DNA of 64,000 nucleotides from CASPLG01 sp965120375 (GTDB lineage: Bacteria; Bacillota; Clostridia; Oscillospirales; Acutalibacteraceae), in assembly GCA_965120375.1 (NCBI GenBank), contig CBCPMW010000008.1:6681-70680 (forward strand), in the 5' to 3' direction. Position 1 is the stretch's first letter; each line of letters opens with the position of its first letter. Shown one piece after another: positions 9,591-19,093 of this stretch. The notes under the pieces were generated by a model. It did not search any database. It saw nothing but the letters and a program-made list of their open reading frames with translations, and was not told where the DNA came from. The translations under genes were made by a program, and so were the position numbers.

Positions 9591-10830
9591 AAAAAAATTT
9601 GCGTTATTTTTCCTGGTTTTTTTGGGAGTTTCGTATGCTTTATGTAAATCTTTTTTAAAAAATATTAATGCCATTAAGACTGAAACTGCGTGTTATTCAG
9701 TTGTAGAAGACGTTATAAAGGCGGAAGGGTTTGTAGTTAGAGACGAGATTTTAATTGAATCAGAAGGCCAAGAACAGATTATTTATAGAGTAGATGACGG
9801 AGAAAGGGTTTCAAAGGGAGGAATTATAGCGGATGTATATAACAGCGAAGCCGATGCCAAAACTTTTAGCTTACTTAAATCCATAGATGATGAAATAAAA
9901 TATTTAACTGAGCTAAAGCGTACTGAAGTTTCGGAGATGAGAGAGCCAGAGACTTTAGATACTGAAATAAATAGTATTATAGCCCGTATTCAAAAATATG
10001 TTCAAAAAAAAGATTTTAGCCAGATTTTAAAAAAAAGAAAAAAGTTAGCGTCTTCTATGATAGAAAAAAGAATATCTATGGGTAAATGGGAAAATTTGGA
10101 TGGAAGAATAGAAACGTTGAATGAAAATAAAAAGAAAATCGAAAGTTCAGTTTTAGGGAATAGTAGACCGATTAAATCAAAAGATGCGGGTTACTTTGTA
10201 AAATATGTAGACGGATATGAAAATGCATTTTCATATAAAGATGTAAAAAATTTAAATTTTAGCAACTTGGATTTTAACAAAATTCAGCATGAAGTCAAGA
10301 AAAACTATTTAGGAAAACTTATAAATTCTGTAGATTGGTACATAATTTGTAATATTTCAGAAGAAAATAAAGAAAGAATAGAAAAAAATGTACAATATCA
10401 ATTAAAAATTCCATCTATAAGCGAAGAAAGTGTACCCTGTAGCGTGCATGAAATAAAAAGTAATGGCGATGGAACAGCTTTACTTGTTATTTGTTGTAGA
10501 TCAATGGGAGGTGAGATTGTAAACTTTAGGAAAGGTGAAATCAATCTCAAATTAAATGAGTATTACGGGTTCAAAATTAGAAAAAAAGCCGTTTCTTATA
10601 AACAAGTTCAGAGTAAATCGGAAAAACAGGGGAATATTCCGGGAGTTAATGTAAAATGTGGCAACTTGATTTCCTTTAGAAGAATAAATATTGTCTACTC
10701 TGACAATGAATACGTAGTAGTTTCAGATAATTTTTCAGATGATTCACCAGAAATTCCGTATCTAAAAAATGGAGATATGATAGTGGTAGAAGGTACTAAT
10801 TTGTATGACGGAAAACTTATAAAATGTTAA
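9577..10830 (+). CDS. HlyD-like membrane-anchored protein next to sepF
   Basis: About 417 aa with one N-terminal membrane anchor (7-25) and a large extracytoplasmic part. The early segment (45-90) resembles the lipoyl/HlyD-type hairpin start (VVRDEILIES and YRVDDGERVSKGGIIADVY), followed by a helical stretch (100-190) and a beta-rich C-terminal half. Clostridia often carry such an HlyD-like protein just before sepF in the division cluster. No matching efflux partner lies nearby, so a structural or envelope role in division is as likely as transport. It overlaps the end of miaA by 14 bases; AAGGAG at 9561-9566 serves TTG 9574 or ATG 9577. Confidence 0.6.
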   Translation: MKLFRKKFALFFLVFLGVSYALCKSFLKNINAIKTETACYSVVEDVIKAEGFVVRDEILIESEGQEQIIYRVDDGERVSKGGIIADVYNSEADAKTFSLLKSIDDEIKYLTELKRTEVSEMREPETLDTEINSIIARIQKYVQKKDFSQILKKRKKLASSMIEKRISMGKWENLDGRIETLNENKKKIESSVLGNSRPIKSKDAGYFVKYVDGYENAFSYKDVKNLNFSNLDFNKIQHEVKKNYLGKLINSVDWYIICNISEENKERIEKNVQYQLKIPSISEESVPCSVHEIKSNGDGTALLVICCRSMGGEIVNFRKGEINLKLNEYYGFKIRKKAVSYKQVQSKSEKQGNIPGVNVKCGNLISFRRINIVYSDNEYVVVSDNFSDDSPEIPYLKNGDMIVVEGTNLYDGKLIKC

Positions 10831-10909
10831 AGAAGTCGAAAAAAGCACATTTTTGTAGAAATATTCAAAAAAACTGTCAAATTTTTTACATATAACATTA
10901 AAAAAATTA

Positions 10910-10938
10910 TTGACAATTCAAAATTGAGAAACCATAAT
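10910..10938 (+). promoter_or_regulatory. Promoter upstream of sepF
   Basis: TTGACA (10910-10915) and CATAAT (10933-10938) are 17 bases apart. This is the only good sigma-A-type pair in the 200-base gap before sepF and would drive the sepF-divIVA-ileS-lspA-rluD run. Confidence 0.55.
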
Positions 10939-11033
10939 GTTATTATGAATGTCAGTTTTGGTGCATTCTTAGACTTGGATGTTAAAACAGGTTTATTTTT
11001 AGCAAAAGTTATTATGTAAGAGGAGATGGGGAT

Positions 11034-11468
11034 ATGGCTGGATTAGTTCAAAAGTTTAAGGAAATGTGGTCGGTTGCAGATGAAGAGTATGAGGAAGAGC
11101 TAGAACAAGAAGAAATTTCAAACGAAGCTAGAAATCTAAAAAGTTCTAGAAAAGCTCAGGATAGTAGAGTCGTAAATATTCATGAAAATAAGTTGCAGGT
11201 TGTTTTATTTAAACCGGAAAGATTTGGTGAAGATACAAGAAATATAGCTGATGAACTTTTAAAAATGCACACAATTGTTTTAAATTTAGAGGAAACTAAT
11301 AAAGATTCTTCTAGGCGTATAGTTGACTTCTTAAGTGGGGTTGCTTATGCAAACGGTGGAAAGATTAAGAAAGTTGCAACAGACACTTTTGTTATTACCC
11401 CGTACAATGTAAATATTACAGGAGACGATGTTTTGGACGAACTTGAAAGTAGCGGAGTTTATTTTTAG
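11034..11468 (+). CDS. sepF: Cell division protein SepF
   Basis: SepF polymerises into rings that bundle FtsZ and tether it to the membrane. The 144-aa protein begins with the amphipathic membrane-targeting helix (residues 1-14), followed by an acidic linker and the C-terminal SepF core (about 55-140), including RRIVDFLSGVAYANGG and a final VFVITP-type strand. GAGGAGATGGGG precedes the ATG. In many Firmicutes ylmG and ylmH lie between sepF and divIVA; here both are absent and divIVA follows directly. Confidence 0.95.
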   Translation: MAGLVQKFKEMWSVADEEYEEELEQEEISNEARNLKSSRKAQDSRVVNIHENKLQVVLFKPERFGEDTRNIADELLKMHTIVLNLEETNKDSSRRIVDFLSGVAYANGGKIKKVATDTFVITPYNVNITGDDVLDELESSGVYF

Positions 11469-11530
11469 TTGCTTACGACTTCCAATTTAACTAATTTTAA
11501 GAGTTAATTTTGAGGGGAAGTGCTACGGTC

Positions 11531-12322
11531 ATGGTTAGTTTGGATGATATTAAAAATGTGACATTTAAAAAGGCGAATTTCGGAGGATACAAGCCGTTTG
11601 AAGTTGATACATTTATAGATAGCGTACACTCTTCTTATAAAATGCTAGAAGATGAAAATAAAAGTTTAAGGCTTAAAGTTGAAGAGTTGAATAGGAAACT
11701 TGAAAAATATCAAATGGAAGAAGGGAGTATAAGAAAAGCAATTTTAAGTGCTCAGAAGCTTGCTGATTCTTCTATCAATAGTGCTGATAACAAGTCCAAG
11801 AGTATTATACTCGATGCATCTAAAAGAGCAGATGACATGATAAGTCAAGCTAAAGATGAGGTTGAAAGGCAGAAAGAAATAGCTTGGAATCTTCGCGTTG
11901 AGTCAGAGAATTTTAGAAGATTACTTGTTGAAAAATACGAAAATCAGCTTAAAATGCTCAGGCAAAGTGTTGAAAGTGAAAAGTATTTTAGTAAAATCGA
12001 ATCAGATTTAAATGAAAAAATAAAATTTAACACACAACAAGCTGAAAAGTCGGATCCGGGTTCTGACGAGCTTGACAAATCTAATATTTTTGAGGTAGAA
12101 TTTAACAAGGGTGAAGCTTCGAGCCAGGAAAATTTACAAAGTCAGGGTGGAGAAGTGCTTCTTGATTCTGGTGCCTTTAAAGAGACTGATGAAGATTGCA
12201 GCTCGAGTTCAGGAATTTTTAAGGAAAGAAACACTGATTTGAGATTTGGTGAAAGATACCGTTCGACGGACAATGATTCTGAGAGGGGCATGTATTCCGG
12301 GCTTTTTAGGCGAAAAAAATAG
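11531..12322 (+). CDS. divIVA: DivIVA-domain cell division protein
   Basis: DivIVA proteins bind negatively curved membrane at poles and septa and recruit partners. The N-terminal signature SLDDIKNVTFKKANFGGY and the following EVDTFIDSV are at 3-32, then a coiled coil runs to about 150, and the remaining 110 residues are acidic, serine rich and probably disordered. I start at ATG 11531 (263 aa) because the family begins at about this point; the earlier TTG 11510 would add seven unconserved residues, although the GAGGGG at 11512-11517 is not at ideal distance from the ATG. Confidence 0.9.
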   Translation: MVSLDDIKNVTFKKANFGGYKPFEVDTFIDSVHSSYKMLEDENKSLRLKVEELNRKLEKYQMEEGSIRKAILSAQKLADSSINSADNKSKSIILDASKRADDMISQAKDEVERQKEIAWNLRVESENFRRLLVEKYENQLKMLRQSVESEKYFSKIESDLNEKIKFNTQQAEKSDPGSDELDKSNIFEVEFNKGEASSQENLQSQGGEVLLDSGAFKETDEDCSSSSGIFKERNTDLRFGERYRSTDNDSERGMYSGLFRRKK

Positions 12323-12343
12323 CAGTAAAAGGGGACCAATTTG

Positions 12344-15133
12344 ATGCCGGATTACAGTAAAACTTTGAATCTGCCTCGTACAGATTTTCCTATGAGAGCG
12401 GGCCTTTCACAGAAGGAACCGGAGACTCTAGAAGAGTGGGAGAAGGCGAGACTCTACGAGAAAGTTATGGAGAAGAATGCGGGAAAGCGGACTTATTGTC
12501 TGTTGGATGGTCCCCCGTACGCGAATGGTGACATACATCTGGGGCATGCTCTTAATAAGATTTTGAAGGATATTGTGGTCAGGTATAAGAATATGACTGG
12601 ATTTCGTGCTCCATTTGTTCCAGGGTGGGACACTCATGGGTTGCCTACTGAGCTTAAGGCTAGGGCAAAAGCTGGAATCCAGAAAGCGAAGAATTTGACG
12701 GATATAGAAATTAGAAGAATGTGCAAAGAGTTTGCTTTGATGTATATAGATAACCAAAGAAATCAGTTTAAGCGATTGGGGGTTATTGGGGACTGGGAGA
12801 ACCCTTACATAACTCTTCTGCCTGGGTATGAGAAAAGGCAAATTGAGATTTTTGCTAGAATGGTAAGCCAAGGTTCGATTTATCGAGGATTGAAGCCGGT
12901 TTATTGGTGTCCTAGCTGTGAGACTGCGCTTGCAGAAGCTGAAATAGAATACCAAAATGACGAGTGTAGATCGATATATGTAAAATTTAAAGTTTCAAAT
13001 GATAATGGAAAATTTTTGGATTTTGGTATTGATTGCAAGAAACTTTATTTTGTTATTTGGACGACTACAGCGTGGACTTTACCGGGGAATGTTGCCATTT
13101 GTCTCGGGAAGGATTATGACTATGCGATTGTGAAATCGGGCTCTGAGTTTTATATTATAGCAGACGATTTGGTCAAAAGTGCGATGGAGGCTGCGTCGAT
13201 TAAATATTATGAGATTTGTGGGAAGATAAAGGGAAGCAGTCTTGAAAATATAGAAGTCTATCATCCGTTTTTGCCTAGAAAATCTCTAGTAATTTTAGGT
13301 GATCATGTTACTCTAGATAGTGGAACAGGGTGTGTACACACAGCTCCTGGACACGGTGTAGAAGATTTTGAAGTTTGTAAGAGTTATAAAGATCTTGAAG
13401 TTATTGTGCCGGTAGATTCAAAGGGGACTTTAACTGACGAAGCTGGGGAGTTTAAAGGTTTAAACACTAGAGATGCGAGTAAGGAAATTATAAAATACCT
13501 GAAAGAAAGTGGGTACCTTTTTGCGCAAAAAGATATAAACCATCAGTATCCACATTGTTGGAGATGTAAAAATCCGATTTTGTTTAGAGCGACTGAGCAG
13601 TGGTTTTGCTCAATAGATAAATTTAAAGAAAAAGCGATTTCTGAAATAAATAAAGTAAACTGGGTTCCTAAATGGGGTGGAGAGAGGATTTTTTCCATGG
13701 TAAACGATAGGAAAGATTGGTGTATTTCAAGGCAAAGAACCTGGGGTGTGCCCATACCTGTTTTTTTCTGTAAAAATTGCAATGAACCTTTGATGGAAGA
13801 AGAAGTTATAAATTACATAGCTGAAGTTTTTGGACTTAAAGGGTCTGATTCATGGTACACTGAAAGTGAGTCTAGTCTTTTACCAGAGGGGACCAGCTGT
13901 CTTAGGTGTGGCTCGGATAACTTTTATAGAGAAAAAGGGACTATGGATGTTTGGTTCGATTCAGGGGTAGCTCACGTGTCAGCTGGAAATATAAATAAAG
14001 ATGTTAAATGGCCAGCGGACTTATATATCGAAGGGTCAGATCAATATAGAGGATGGTTTCAGTCATCGCTTTTGACTGCTGTAGCTGCTTTTGGAGAAGC
14101 TCCGTACAAAGCAGTTGCAACACATGGATGGGTTGTCGATGAAGAAGGGAAAAAACAGTCGAAATCTCAGGGGAATGGAGTTTCTCCTGCTAGTGTAGTT
14201 GAAGAGTACGGTGCTGATATTTTACGTTTATGGGTTGCTTCTTCTGACTACCATTCGGATGTTAGAATTTCTCATGATATACTAAAACAGCTTAGTGAGT
14301 CTTACAGAAAAATTAGAAATACGGCAAGGTATATTGTTGGAAATTTATACGATTTTGACCCAGATAAAGATATGGTTGCTTTATCGGAGCTTTGTGGTAT
14401 AGACAAATGGGCCATTTTTAAGTTAAATGAGTTGATAACAAAAGTAAAAGATTCTTACGAAAAGCTTGAATTCCATAGTGTCTACCATATGATACATAAG
14501 TTTTGTATAGTAGATATGTCTAATTTTTATTTAGATATATTAAAGGATCGCTTGTATGTTTGCAAAGCTCAAGGGAAAGAGAGAAGGTCTGCTCAGACAT
14601 GTATTTATTTGATAGTTGATGCTTTGGCTAGATTGTTATCTCCGATTTTACCATTTACAGCGGATGAAATATGGAAATACATGGTCCACAAAAAGTCTGA
14701 AAATTCAGATTATGTCTTGCTGAACGAGATGCCTTTTGAGATATCTGTTTCTTTAGAAGAAGATTTTGCTAAAAATTGGGATTATATTTACAGGTTGCAA
14801 AGTGAAGTTAAAAAGATACTAGAAAACGCTAGAAAAGGAAAAGTTATAGGTTCTTCTCTTGAAGCAAGAGTGGATATTTTTTGTAATGAAAAGGATTTTA
14901 GCTTCCTAGAAAGTATAAAAGACACATTAAAAACTGTTTTGATTGTATCTGAAGTTGAGATTTTTGAAAGTGGAGAAGGCGAAGTTGAGGTAGAAGGGTT
15001 TTCCGGGGTTACTGCTAAAGTAAGTCGTGCTAATGGATCTAAGTGTGAAAGGTGCTGGAGTTATAGCAAGACTGTGGGTTTAGACTCAGGGAAATCTGGG
15101 TTATGTGAGAGATGCCGGGAGATTTTAAAATAA
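12344..15133 (+). CDS. ileS: Isoleucyl-tRNA synthetase
   Basis: This class Ia synthetase charges tRNA-Ile. Length (929 aa) is normal. The HIGH motif reads HLGH at 65-68. The editing domain (about 200-400) has the TTAWTLPGN and threonine-rich region. The KMSKS loop reads KQSKS at 604-608, an unusual Gln in place of Met. The tail has the zinc motif CERCW plus CERC that marks full-length bacterial enzymes. It follows divIVA by 21 bases, leaving no room for a T-box leader. The first third has more G and C than its neighbours. Confidence 0.97.
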   Translation: MPDYSKTLNLPRTDFPMRAGLSQKEPETLEEWEKARLYEKVMEKNAGKRTYCLLDGPPYANGDIHLGHALNKILKDIVVRYKNMTGFRAPFVPGWDTHGLPTELKARAKAGIQKAKNLTDIEIRRMCKEFALMYIDNQRNQFKRLGVIGDWENPYITLLPGYEKRQIEIFARMVSQGSIYRGLKPVYWCPSCETALAEAEIEYQNDECRSIYVKFKVSNDNGKFLDFGIDCKKLYFVIWTTTAWTLPGNVAICLGKDYDYAIVKSGSEFYIIADDLVKSAMEAASIKYYEICGKIKGSSLENIEVYHPFLPRKSLVILGDHVTLDSGTGCVHTAPGHGVEDFEVCKSYKDLEVIVPVDSKGTLTDEAGEFKGLNTRDASKEIIKYLKESGYLFAQKDINHQYPHCWRCKNPILFRATEQWFCSIDKFKEKAISEINKVNWVPKWGGERIFSMVNDRKDWCISRQRTWGVPIPVFFCKNCNEPLMEEEVINYIAEVFGLKGSDSWYTESESSLLPEGTSCLRCGSDNFYREKGTMDVWFDSGVAHVSAGNINKDVKWPADLYIEGSDQYRGWFQSSLLTAVAAFGEAPYKAVATHGWVVDEEGKKQSKSQGNGVSPASVVEEYGADILRLWVASSDYHSDVRISHDILKQLSESYRKIRNTARYIVGNLYDFDPDKDMVALSELCGIDKWAIFKLNELITKVKDSYEKLEFHSVYHMIHKFCIVDMSNFYLDILKDRLYVCKAQGKERRSAQTCIYLIVDALARLLSPILPFTADEIWKYMVHKKSENSDYVLLNEMPFEISVSLEEDFAKNWDYIYRLQSEVKKILENARKGKVIGSSLEARVDIFCNEKDFSFLESIKDTLKTVLIVSEVEIFESGEGEVEVEGFSGVTAKVSRANGSKCERCWSYSKTVGLDSGKSGLCERCREILK

Positions 15134-15147
15134 AGCTTGGAATATAT

Positions 15148-15178
15148 CCAGTGGCGTGTCAGTGCGATGCGCCACTGG
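15148..15178 (+). promoter_or_regulatory. GC-rich hairpin between ileS and lspA
   Basis: CCAGTGGCG (15148-15156) is perfectly complementary to CGCCACTGG (15170-15178), with an 11-13 base loop. It lies just after the ileS stop and ends four bases before the likely lspA ATG. There is no T-tract, so it is not a standard terminator; it could shape translation of lspA or protect an mRNA end. The perfect stem is seen; the role is inferred. Confidence 0.5.
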
Positions 15179-15182
15179 AAGC

Positions 15183-15695
15183 ATGTTTGGAGATGATTTT
15201 ATAAAAAAGAGACTTTCCTGTTTTTTTTATCCGCTGCTAGTAGCCCTAGTAGATTTAAGCATTAAATTTTTAGTTCTGACTAAGCTGAAATATGAGGACA
15301 GAATCAGAATTTTTGGAAATTTGATAGAAATATCTTACGTAGAAAATGAAGGAGCAGCTTTCGGGATTTTTAACCAAAATAAATACTTTTTGATTTTAAC
15401 TACAATAGTTTTCATTATTATTTACTTTTGTATAATTCTAAAAAAACGAGATTATAATCGGACTTTCCTGTTTTCATCATATTTTATAATCGGGGGAGGA
15501 ATTGGGAATTTAATAAATAGATTAATTACAGGATGTGTTATTGACTACATAAAGATCTTTCCTATAACTTATTTTTGTAATTTTGCTGACTATTGCATAA
15601 CTTTGGGGACTATAGGTTTGATTATCTATACATTTTTTATAAGAAGTGATCACAAATCCAATTCAAGGGGAGAAAAATGCAACTTTTTGATATAG
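15183..15695 (+). CDS. lspA: Lipoprotein signal peptidase (signal peptidase II)
   Basis: LspA is a membrane aspartyl protease that cuts signal peptides of prolipoproteins at the lipid-modified cysteine. The protein has four predicted membrane segments (about 12-32, 67-87, 97-112 and 135-152). The catalytic aspartates are D121 in VIDYI and D136 in FCNFADYC, and NEGAAFGIF (55-63) is the conserved first loop. I use ATG 15183 (170 aa). GTG 15156, nine codons upstream, would begin inside the hairpin and lacks a ribosome site. A lipoprotein client is encoded at 60.8-61.2 kb. Confidence 0.93.
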   Translation: MFGDDFIKKRLSCFFYPLLVALVDLSIKFLVLTKLKYEDRIRIFGNLIEISYVENEGAAFGIFNQNKYFLILTTIVFIIIYFCIILKKRDYNRTFLFSSYFIIGGGIGNLINRLITGCVIDYIKIFPITYFCNFADYCITLGTIGLIIYTFFIRSDHKSNSRGEKCNFLI

Positions 15696-16594
15696 TGGTT
15701 AAAGATTTAGAATCGGGAGAAAGAATTGATAAAGTGATATGTCTCTATTTACCTGAATATACACGTTCATCTGTCCAAAAGTTGATTGAAGGTGGTTTTA
15801 TCAAGGTAGATAAAGAGATAAAAGATAAAAATTATAAAGTTAAAGAAGGTCAGGTTATCTCTGTATATATACCTGATTTAGAGGGACTGAACTTGAAACC
15901 AGAAAATATTCCCCTTGATATAAGATATGAAGATCAAGATCTTTTAGTTGTGAACAAAAAAAAAGGAATGGTAGTACATCCTGCTCCTGGGCATAACAGT
16001 GGAACACTTGTAAATGCTTTGCTTTATCACTGTAAAGATTCGTTATCTGGTATAAATGGCGTTGCAAGACCGGGAATAGTACATAGAATAGACAAAGATA
16101 CAAGTGGACTTTTGATAGTAGCAAAAAATGATTTTTCTCATAAAATAATATCTAAGCAGATAAAACAACACAGCTTTAAAAGGGAATATAGGGCAATTGT
16201 ACATGGAAATTTAAAACATAATGAAGGTATAATTGAATTAAATATTGGAAGACACCCCAAAAATAGAAAAAAAATGGCGGTAACAGAAAAAAATTCAAAA
16301 ATTGCAATAACTCATTTTAAAGTTGAAGAAATGTACAAAGATTTTACGGATTTAAAACTTAGTCTAAAAACAGGAAGAACACATCAAATAAGAGTTCATA
16401 TGGCGCACATTGGGCATCCAGTAGTAGGAGATAAAGTTTACGGTCGTAAGAGTGAATTTAAATTTTTTTCTGGGCAGTGTTTGCATGCTAAGACTATAGG
16501 ATTTTTACATCCAAGAAGTGGAAAGTATATAGAAATAATCAGCGAATTACCTAAATATTTTTCAGATTTAATTTATATATTGAAATTAAGATAA
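15677..16594 (+). CDS. rluD: RluD-family 23S rRNA pseudouridine synthase
   Basis: Pseudouridine synthases of the RluA/RluD group convert uridines in 23S rRNA. An S4 RNA-binding domain (about 12-75) precedes the catalytic domain, whose HRIDKDTSGL motif places the catalytic Asp at D139. The tail has the LKTGRTHQIRVHMAHIGHPVVGD motif. It overlaps the end of lspA by 19 bases; GGGGAGAAAA lies before the ATG. In Bacillus the same neighbour of lspA is ylyB. The exact target uridines cannot be read from sequence. Confidence 0.93.
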   Translation: MQLFDIVVKDLESGERIDKVICLYLPEYTRSSVQKLIEGGFIKVDKEIKDKNYKVKEGQVISVYIPDLEGLNLKPENIPLDIRYEDQDLLVVNKKKGMVVHPAPGHNSGTLVNALLYHCKDSLSGINGVARPGIVHRIDKDTSGLLIVAKNDFSHKIISKQIKQHSFKREYRAIVHGNLKHNEGIIELNIGRHPKNRKKMAVTEKNSKIAITHFKVEEMYKDFTDLKLSLKTGRTHQIRVHMAHIGHPVVGDKVYGRKSEFKFFSGQCLHAKTIGFLHPRSGKYIEIISELPKYFSDLIYILKLR

Positions 16595-16629
16595 AAATAT
16601 AGTATAATATGATATGTTTAGTATTTCTA

Positions 16630-16649
16630 TTTCATATTTTTATATGAAA
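16630..16649 (+). terminator. Weak AT-rich hairpin after rluD
   Basis: TTTCATAT and ATATGAAA pair perfectly around a four-base loop, 35 bases after the rluD stop. The stem is AT rich and no clean T-tract follows, so termination here is only possible. The rest of the 280-base gap before ppk shows no gene. Confidence 0.3.
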
Positions 16650-16874
16650 ATTATCTAAAAATAGCAACTTCGGGTCTTTGATAAGTTTTTTGATAGATGT
16701 CTGTATGCTTTTTATACTTGATTTATAAATAAGATTTATAAAATCATTTAGAATTCAGAGTAAGTTTTGCTAATTTGCAGGGAATATATTTTTATTTATT
16801 AGAAATATTAAATTGTATAGAAAAAAGAAAGAGGATTTTAGTCGAAGTTTTATACAGAAAGGGAGGAAATTGTT

Positions 16875-19004
16875 GTGGGAAAAGATAAATTTAACAAAGA
16901 TGAAATGCCTTTTAATAACAGAGAGCTTAGCTGGATTGGTTTTAATGAAAGAGTGCTTGATGAAGCTATGAATGAAAGTAACCCTATAATGGAACGAGCA
17001 CATTTTTTGTCTATTACGGCATCTAATCTTGATGAATTTTTTATGGTGAGAGTAGCTGGAGTAATGGATAAAAAAATTGATAAACCTAAAAATAAAGACG
17101 TTTCTGGGTTTAAACCAAAAAAACTTTTGAATGCACTTACAATTAAAATACATAAATTTTACGATAAGCAGTATGACTGCTTTTTTAATCAAATAGTGCC
17201 TTCCTTTGAGGAAAACGATATACATTTTTTAAAATGGGATCAATTGAGTTTAGAGCAGATGGATTATGTAGAACAATATTTTGAAAAGACTATATTTCCA
17301 GTTTTGACTCCCATGGCTGTCGATACAGGTAGACCGTTTCCATTTTTATCAAACAGAAGTCTTAATATTGCTGTAGAACTTAGAAAAGATAATGATTTAT
17401 TATTTGGAATAGTGCAAGTTCCGTCGATATTACCAAGATATTGCTTGATTCCAAGTATGTCGGGAAAAACATATATGTTTCTAGAAGATATAATTACTGG
17501 GAAGCTTCCAAGACTTTTTGAATTTTATAATGTACATTCGAGCTGTACATTTAGGATAACTAGAGATTCTGATTTAGAGATAAATTCAGAAGCTAAAAAT
17601 CTATTAACTGAGGTAGAAAACTCTATAAAAATGAGAGTACGTGGGGATGTAGTAAGACTAGAAATAGGAAATCGAAAAAATAAAGACATAAAAAAGTTTT
17701 TGGTAAGCACATTAAATGTCGGGAAAAAAGAGATATACGAGGTAGACGGGCCGATAGATCTAAGTTTTCTTGCAAAATTTTATAGTGAACAAGATGAAAA
17801 AAAATTAAAATTTAAACCATTAGAACAAGTAAATCCTCCGTATGATTTTGTTGGTTGTAACGATATATTTCAAGCAATAAGAGAAAAAGATAGAATGGTT
17901 TGTCACCCATTTGAAAGTTTTGATTGGGTTACTAAATTTGTGGAATCCGCTGCAGAAGATAAAAATGTTCTGGCCATTAAACAAGTTCTTTATAGGGTAA
18001 GTGGTAATTCCCCTATTATTGATGCTTTAATAAGGGCTGCAGAAAATGGAAAACAAGTTACTGTTTTAGTTGAACTTAGAGCGAGATTTGATGAAGAAAA
18101 TAATATAAGCTGGGCAAAAAAATTAGAAAAAGCAGGATGTCATGTAATATATGGACTTGCGGATTTAAAAACTCACTGTAAAGTTATATTAGTTGTAAGA
18201 AAAGAAGACAATTGTATCAGGCGCTATATTCACATGGGAACTGGGAATTATAACGATAAAACGGCTAAAATTTACACTGATGTTGGTGTGTTTACATGTA
18301 AGAATGAATACGGTTCTGATGCGTCTTTGCTTTTTAATTCTATAACTGGATATTTTAGTAATGCAAAATATCAAAAAATGATAGTAGCTCCAAGATATAT
18401 GAGGGAATTTTTTGAAAAAATGATAAAAAATGAAACTAAAAATGCAAGTAAAGGAATTAAAAGTAGAATCATTATTAAGGTCAATTCTCTAGTTGACAAA
18501 AAACTTATAAAAGAACTTTATAGGGCGTCTAACGCAGGAGTTAAAATACAACTTATAGTGCGCGGAGTTTGTTCTTTAGTTCCGGGGCTTAGGGGTTATA
18601 GCGAAAATATAAAAGTTAGGAGTATAGTCGGAAGATTTTTGGAACACAGTAGAATATTTTATTTTGAAAATGCAGGAAAACCTAAAATATATATGGGAAG
18701 CGCCGATCTTATGCCACGTAACTTAGACAGAAGAGTGGAAGTTGTTTTCCCGATTGATTCCCATGATCTAAGAAAGAGAACTGTTAAAATTATAAATATG
18801 CTTCTTAAAGATACAAGGAATGCAAAAATGCAAGACAAAAAAGGTTTTTACCACTCTGTAAAAAAGAACGGAAAAAACGCATTTGACAGTCAAGCAAAGC
18901 TTTTTGAACTTTTTGAACCTAAAAGTAAGAGCGAAGAGCGTTTTGGAAATAATGTAACGACATTTAAATTACTAAATAGAAAAGATTTGGAAGGGGTTTT
19001 GTAA
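16875..19004 (+). CDS. ppk: Polyphosphate kinase 1
   Basis: PPK1 makes long-chain polyphosphate from ATP through a phosphohistidine. The N-terminal domain begins with the conserved NRELSWIGFNERVLDEA. The catalytic phospho-histidine is H453 in YIHMGTGNYNDKTAKIYTD, and a second conserved histidine is in FLEHSRIFYF near 600. The 709-aa length is normal. The start is GTG 16875, eight bases after GGGAGG. It stands alone with a long upstream gap and ends in a hairpin. No exopolyphosphatase gene is adjacent. Confidence 0.96.
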   Translation: MGKDKFNKDEMPFNNRELSWIGFNERVLDEAMNESNPIMERAHFLSITASNLDEFFMVRVAGVMDKKIDKPKNKDVSGFKPKKLLNALTIKIHKFYDKQYDCFFNQIVPSFEENDIHFLKWDQLSLEQMDYVEQYFEKTIFPVLTPMAVDTGRPFPFLSNRSLNIAVELRKDNDLLFGIVQVPSILPRYCLIPSMSGKTYMFLEDIITGKLPRLFEFYNVHSSCTFRITRDSDLEINSEAKNLLTEVENSIKMRVRGDVVRLEIGNRKNKDIKKFLVSTLNVGKKEIYEVDGPIDLSFLAKFYSEQDEKKLKFKPLEQVNPPYDFVGCNDIFQAIREKDRMVCHPFESFDWVTKFVESAAEDKNVLAIKQVLYRVSGNSPIIDALIRAAENGKQVTVLVELRARFDEENNISWAKKLEKAGCHVIYGLADLKTHCKVILVVRKEDNCIRRYIHMGTGNYNDKTAKIYTDVGVFTCKNEYGSDASLLFNSITGYFSNAKYQKMIVAPRYMREFFEKMIKNETKNASKGIKSRIIIKVNSLVDKKLIKELYRASNAGVKIQLIVRGVCSLVPGLRGYSENIKVRSIVGRFLEHSRIFYFENAGKPKIYMGSADLMPRNLDRRVEVVFPIDSHDLRKRTVKIINMLLKDTRNAKMQDKKGFYHSVKKNGKNAFDSQAKLFELFEPKSKSEERFGNNVTTFKLLNRKDLEGVL

Positions 19005-19043
19005 GTCTTTTTTAAATTTTTTCATTTCCCAACAAAACCCCTT
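18991..19043. terminator. Long-stem hairpin between ppk and convergent radical SAM gene
   Basis: AAGGGGTTTTGT (18991-19002), which overlaps the ppk stop codon, pairs exactly with ACAAAACCCCTT (19032-19043), followed by TTC. The loop is 29 bases long. It lies between convergent genes and could stop transcripts from both sides. Confidence 0.5.
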
Positions 19044-19093
19044 TTCATATAAAAAATTAAAATTTTGTTGTTTAATTGTACCTAAGGGTTAAT

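Noticed and set aside
12323..12343. Possible T-box leader of ileS
   Set aside because: Only 21 bases separate divIVA from ileS, and no T-box or stem I pattern is seen.
16770..17225. Minus-strand frame of 151 codons over the ppk start
   Set aside because: Shadow of ppk and its AT-rich leader; no ribosome site, unusual amino acid content.
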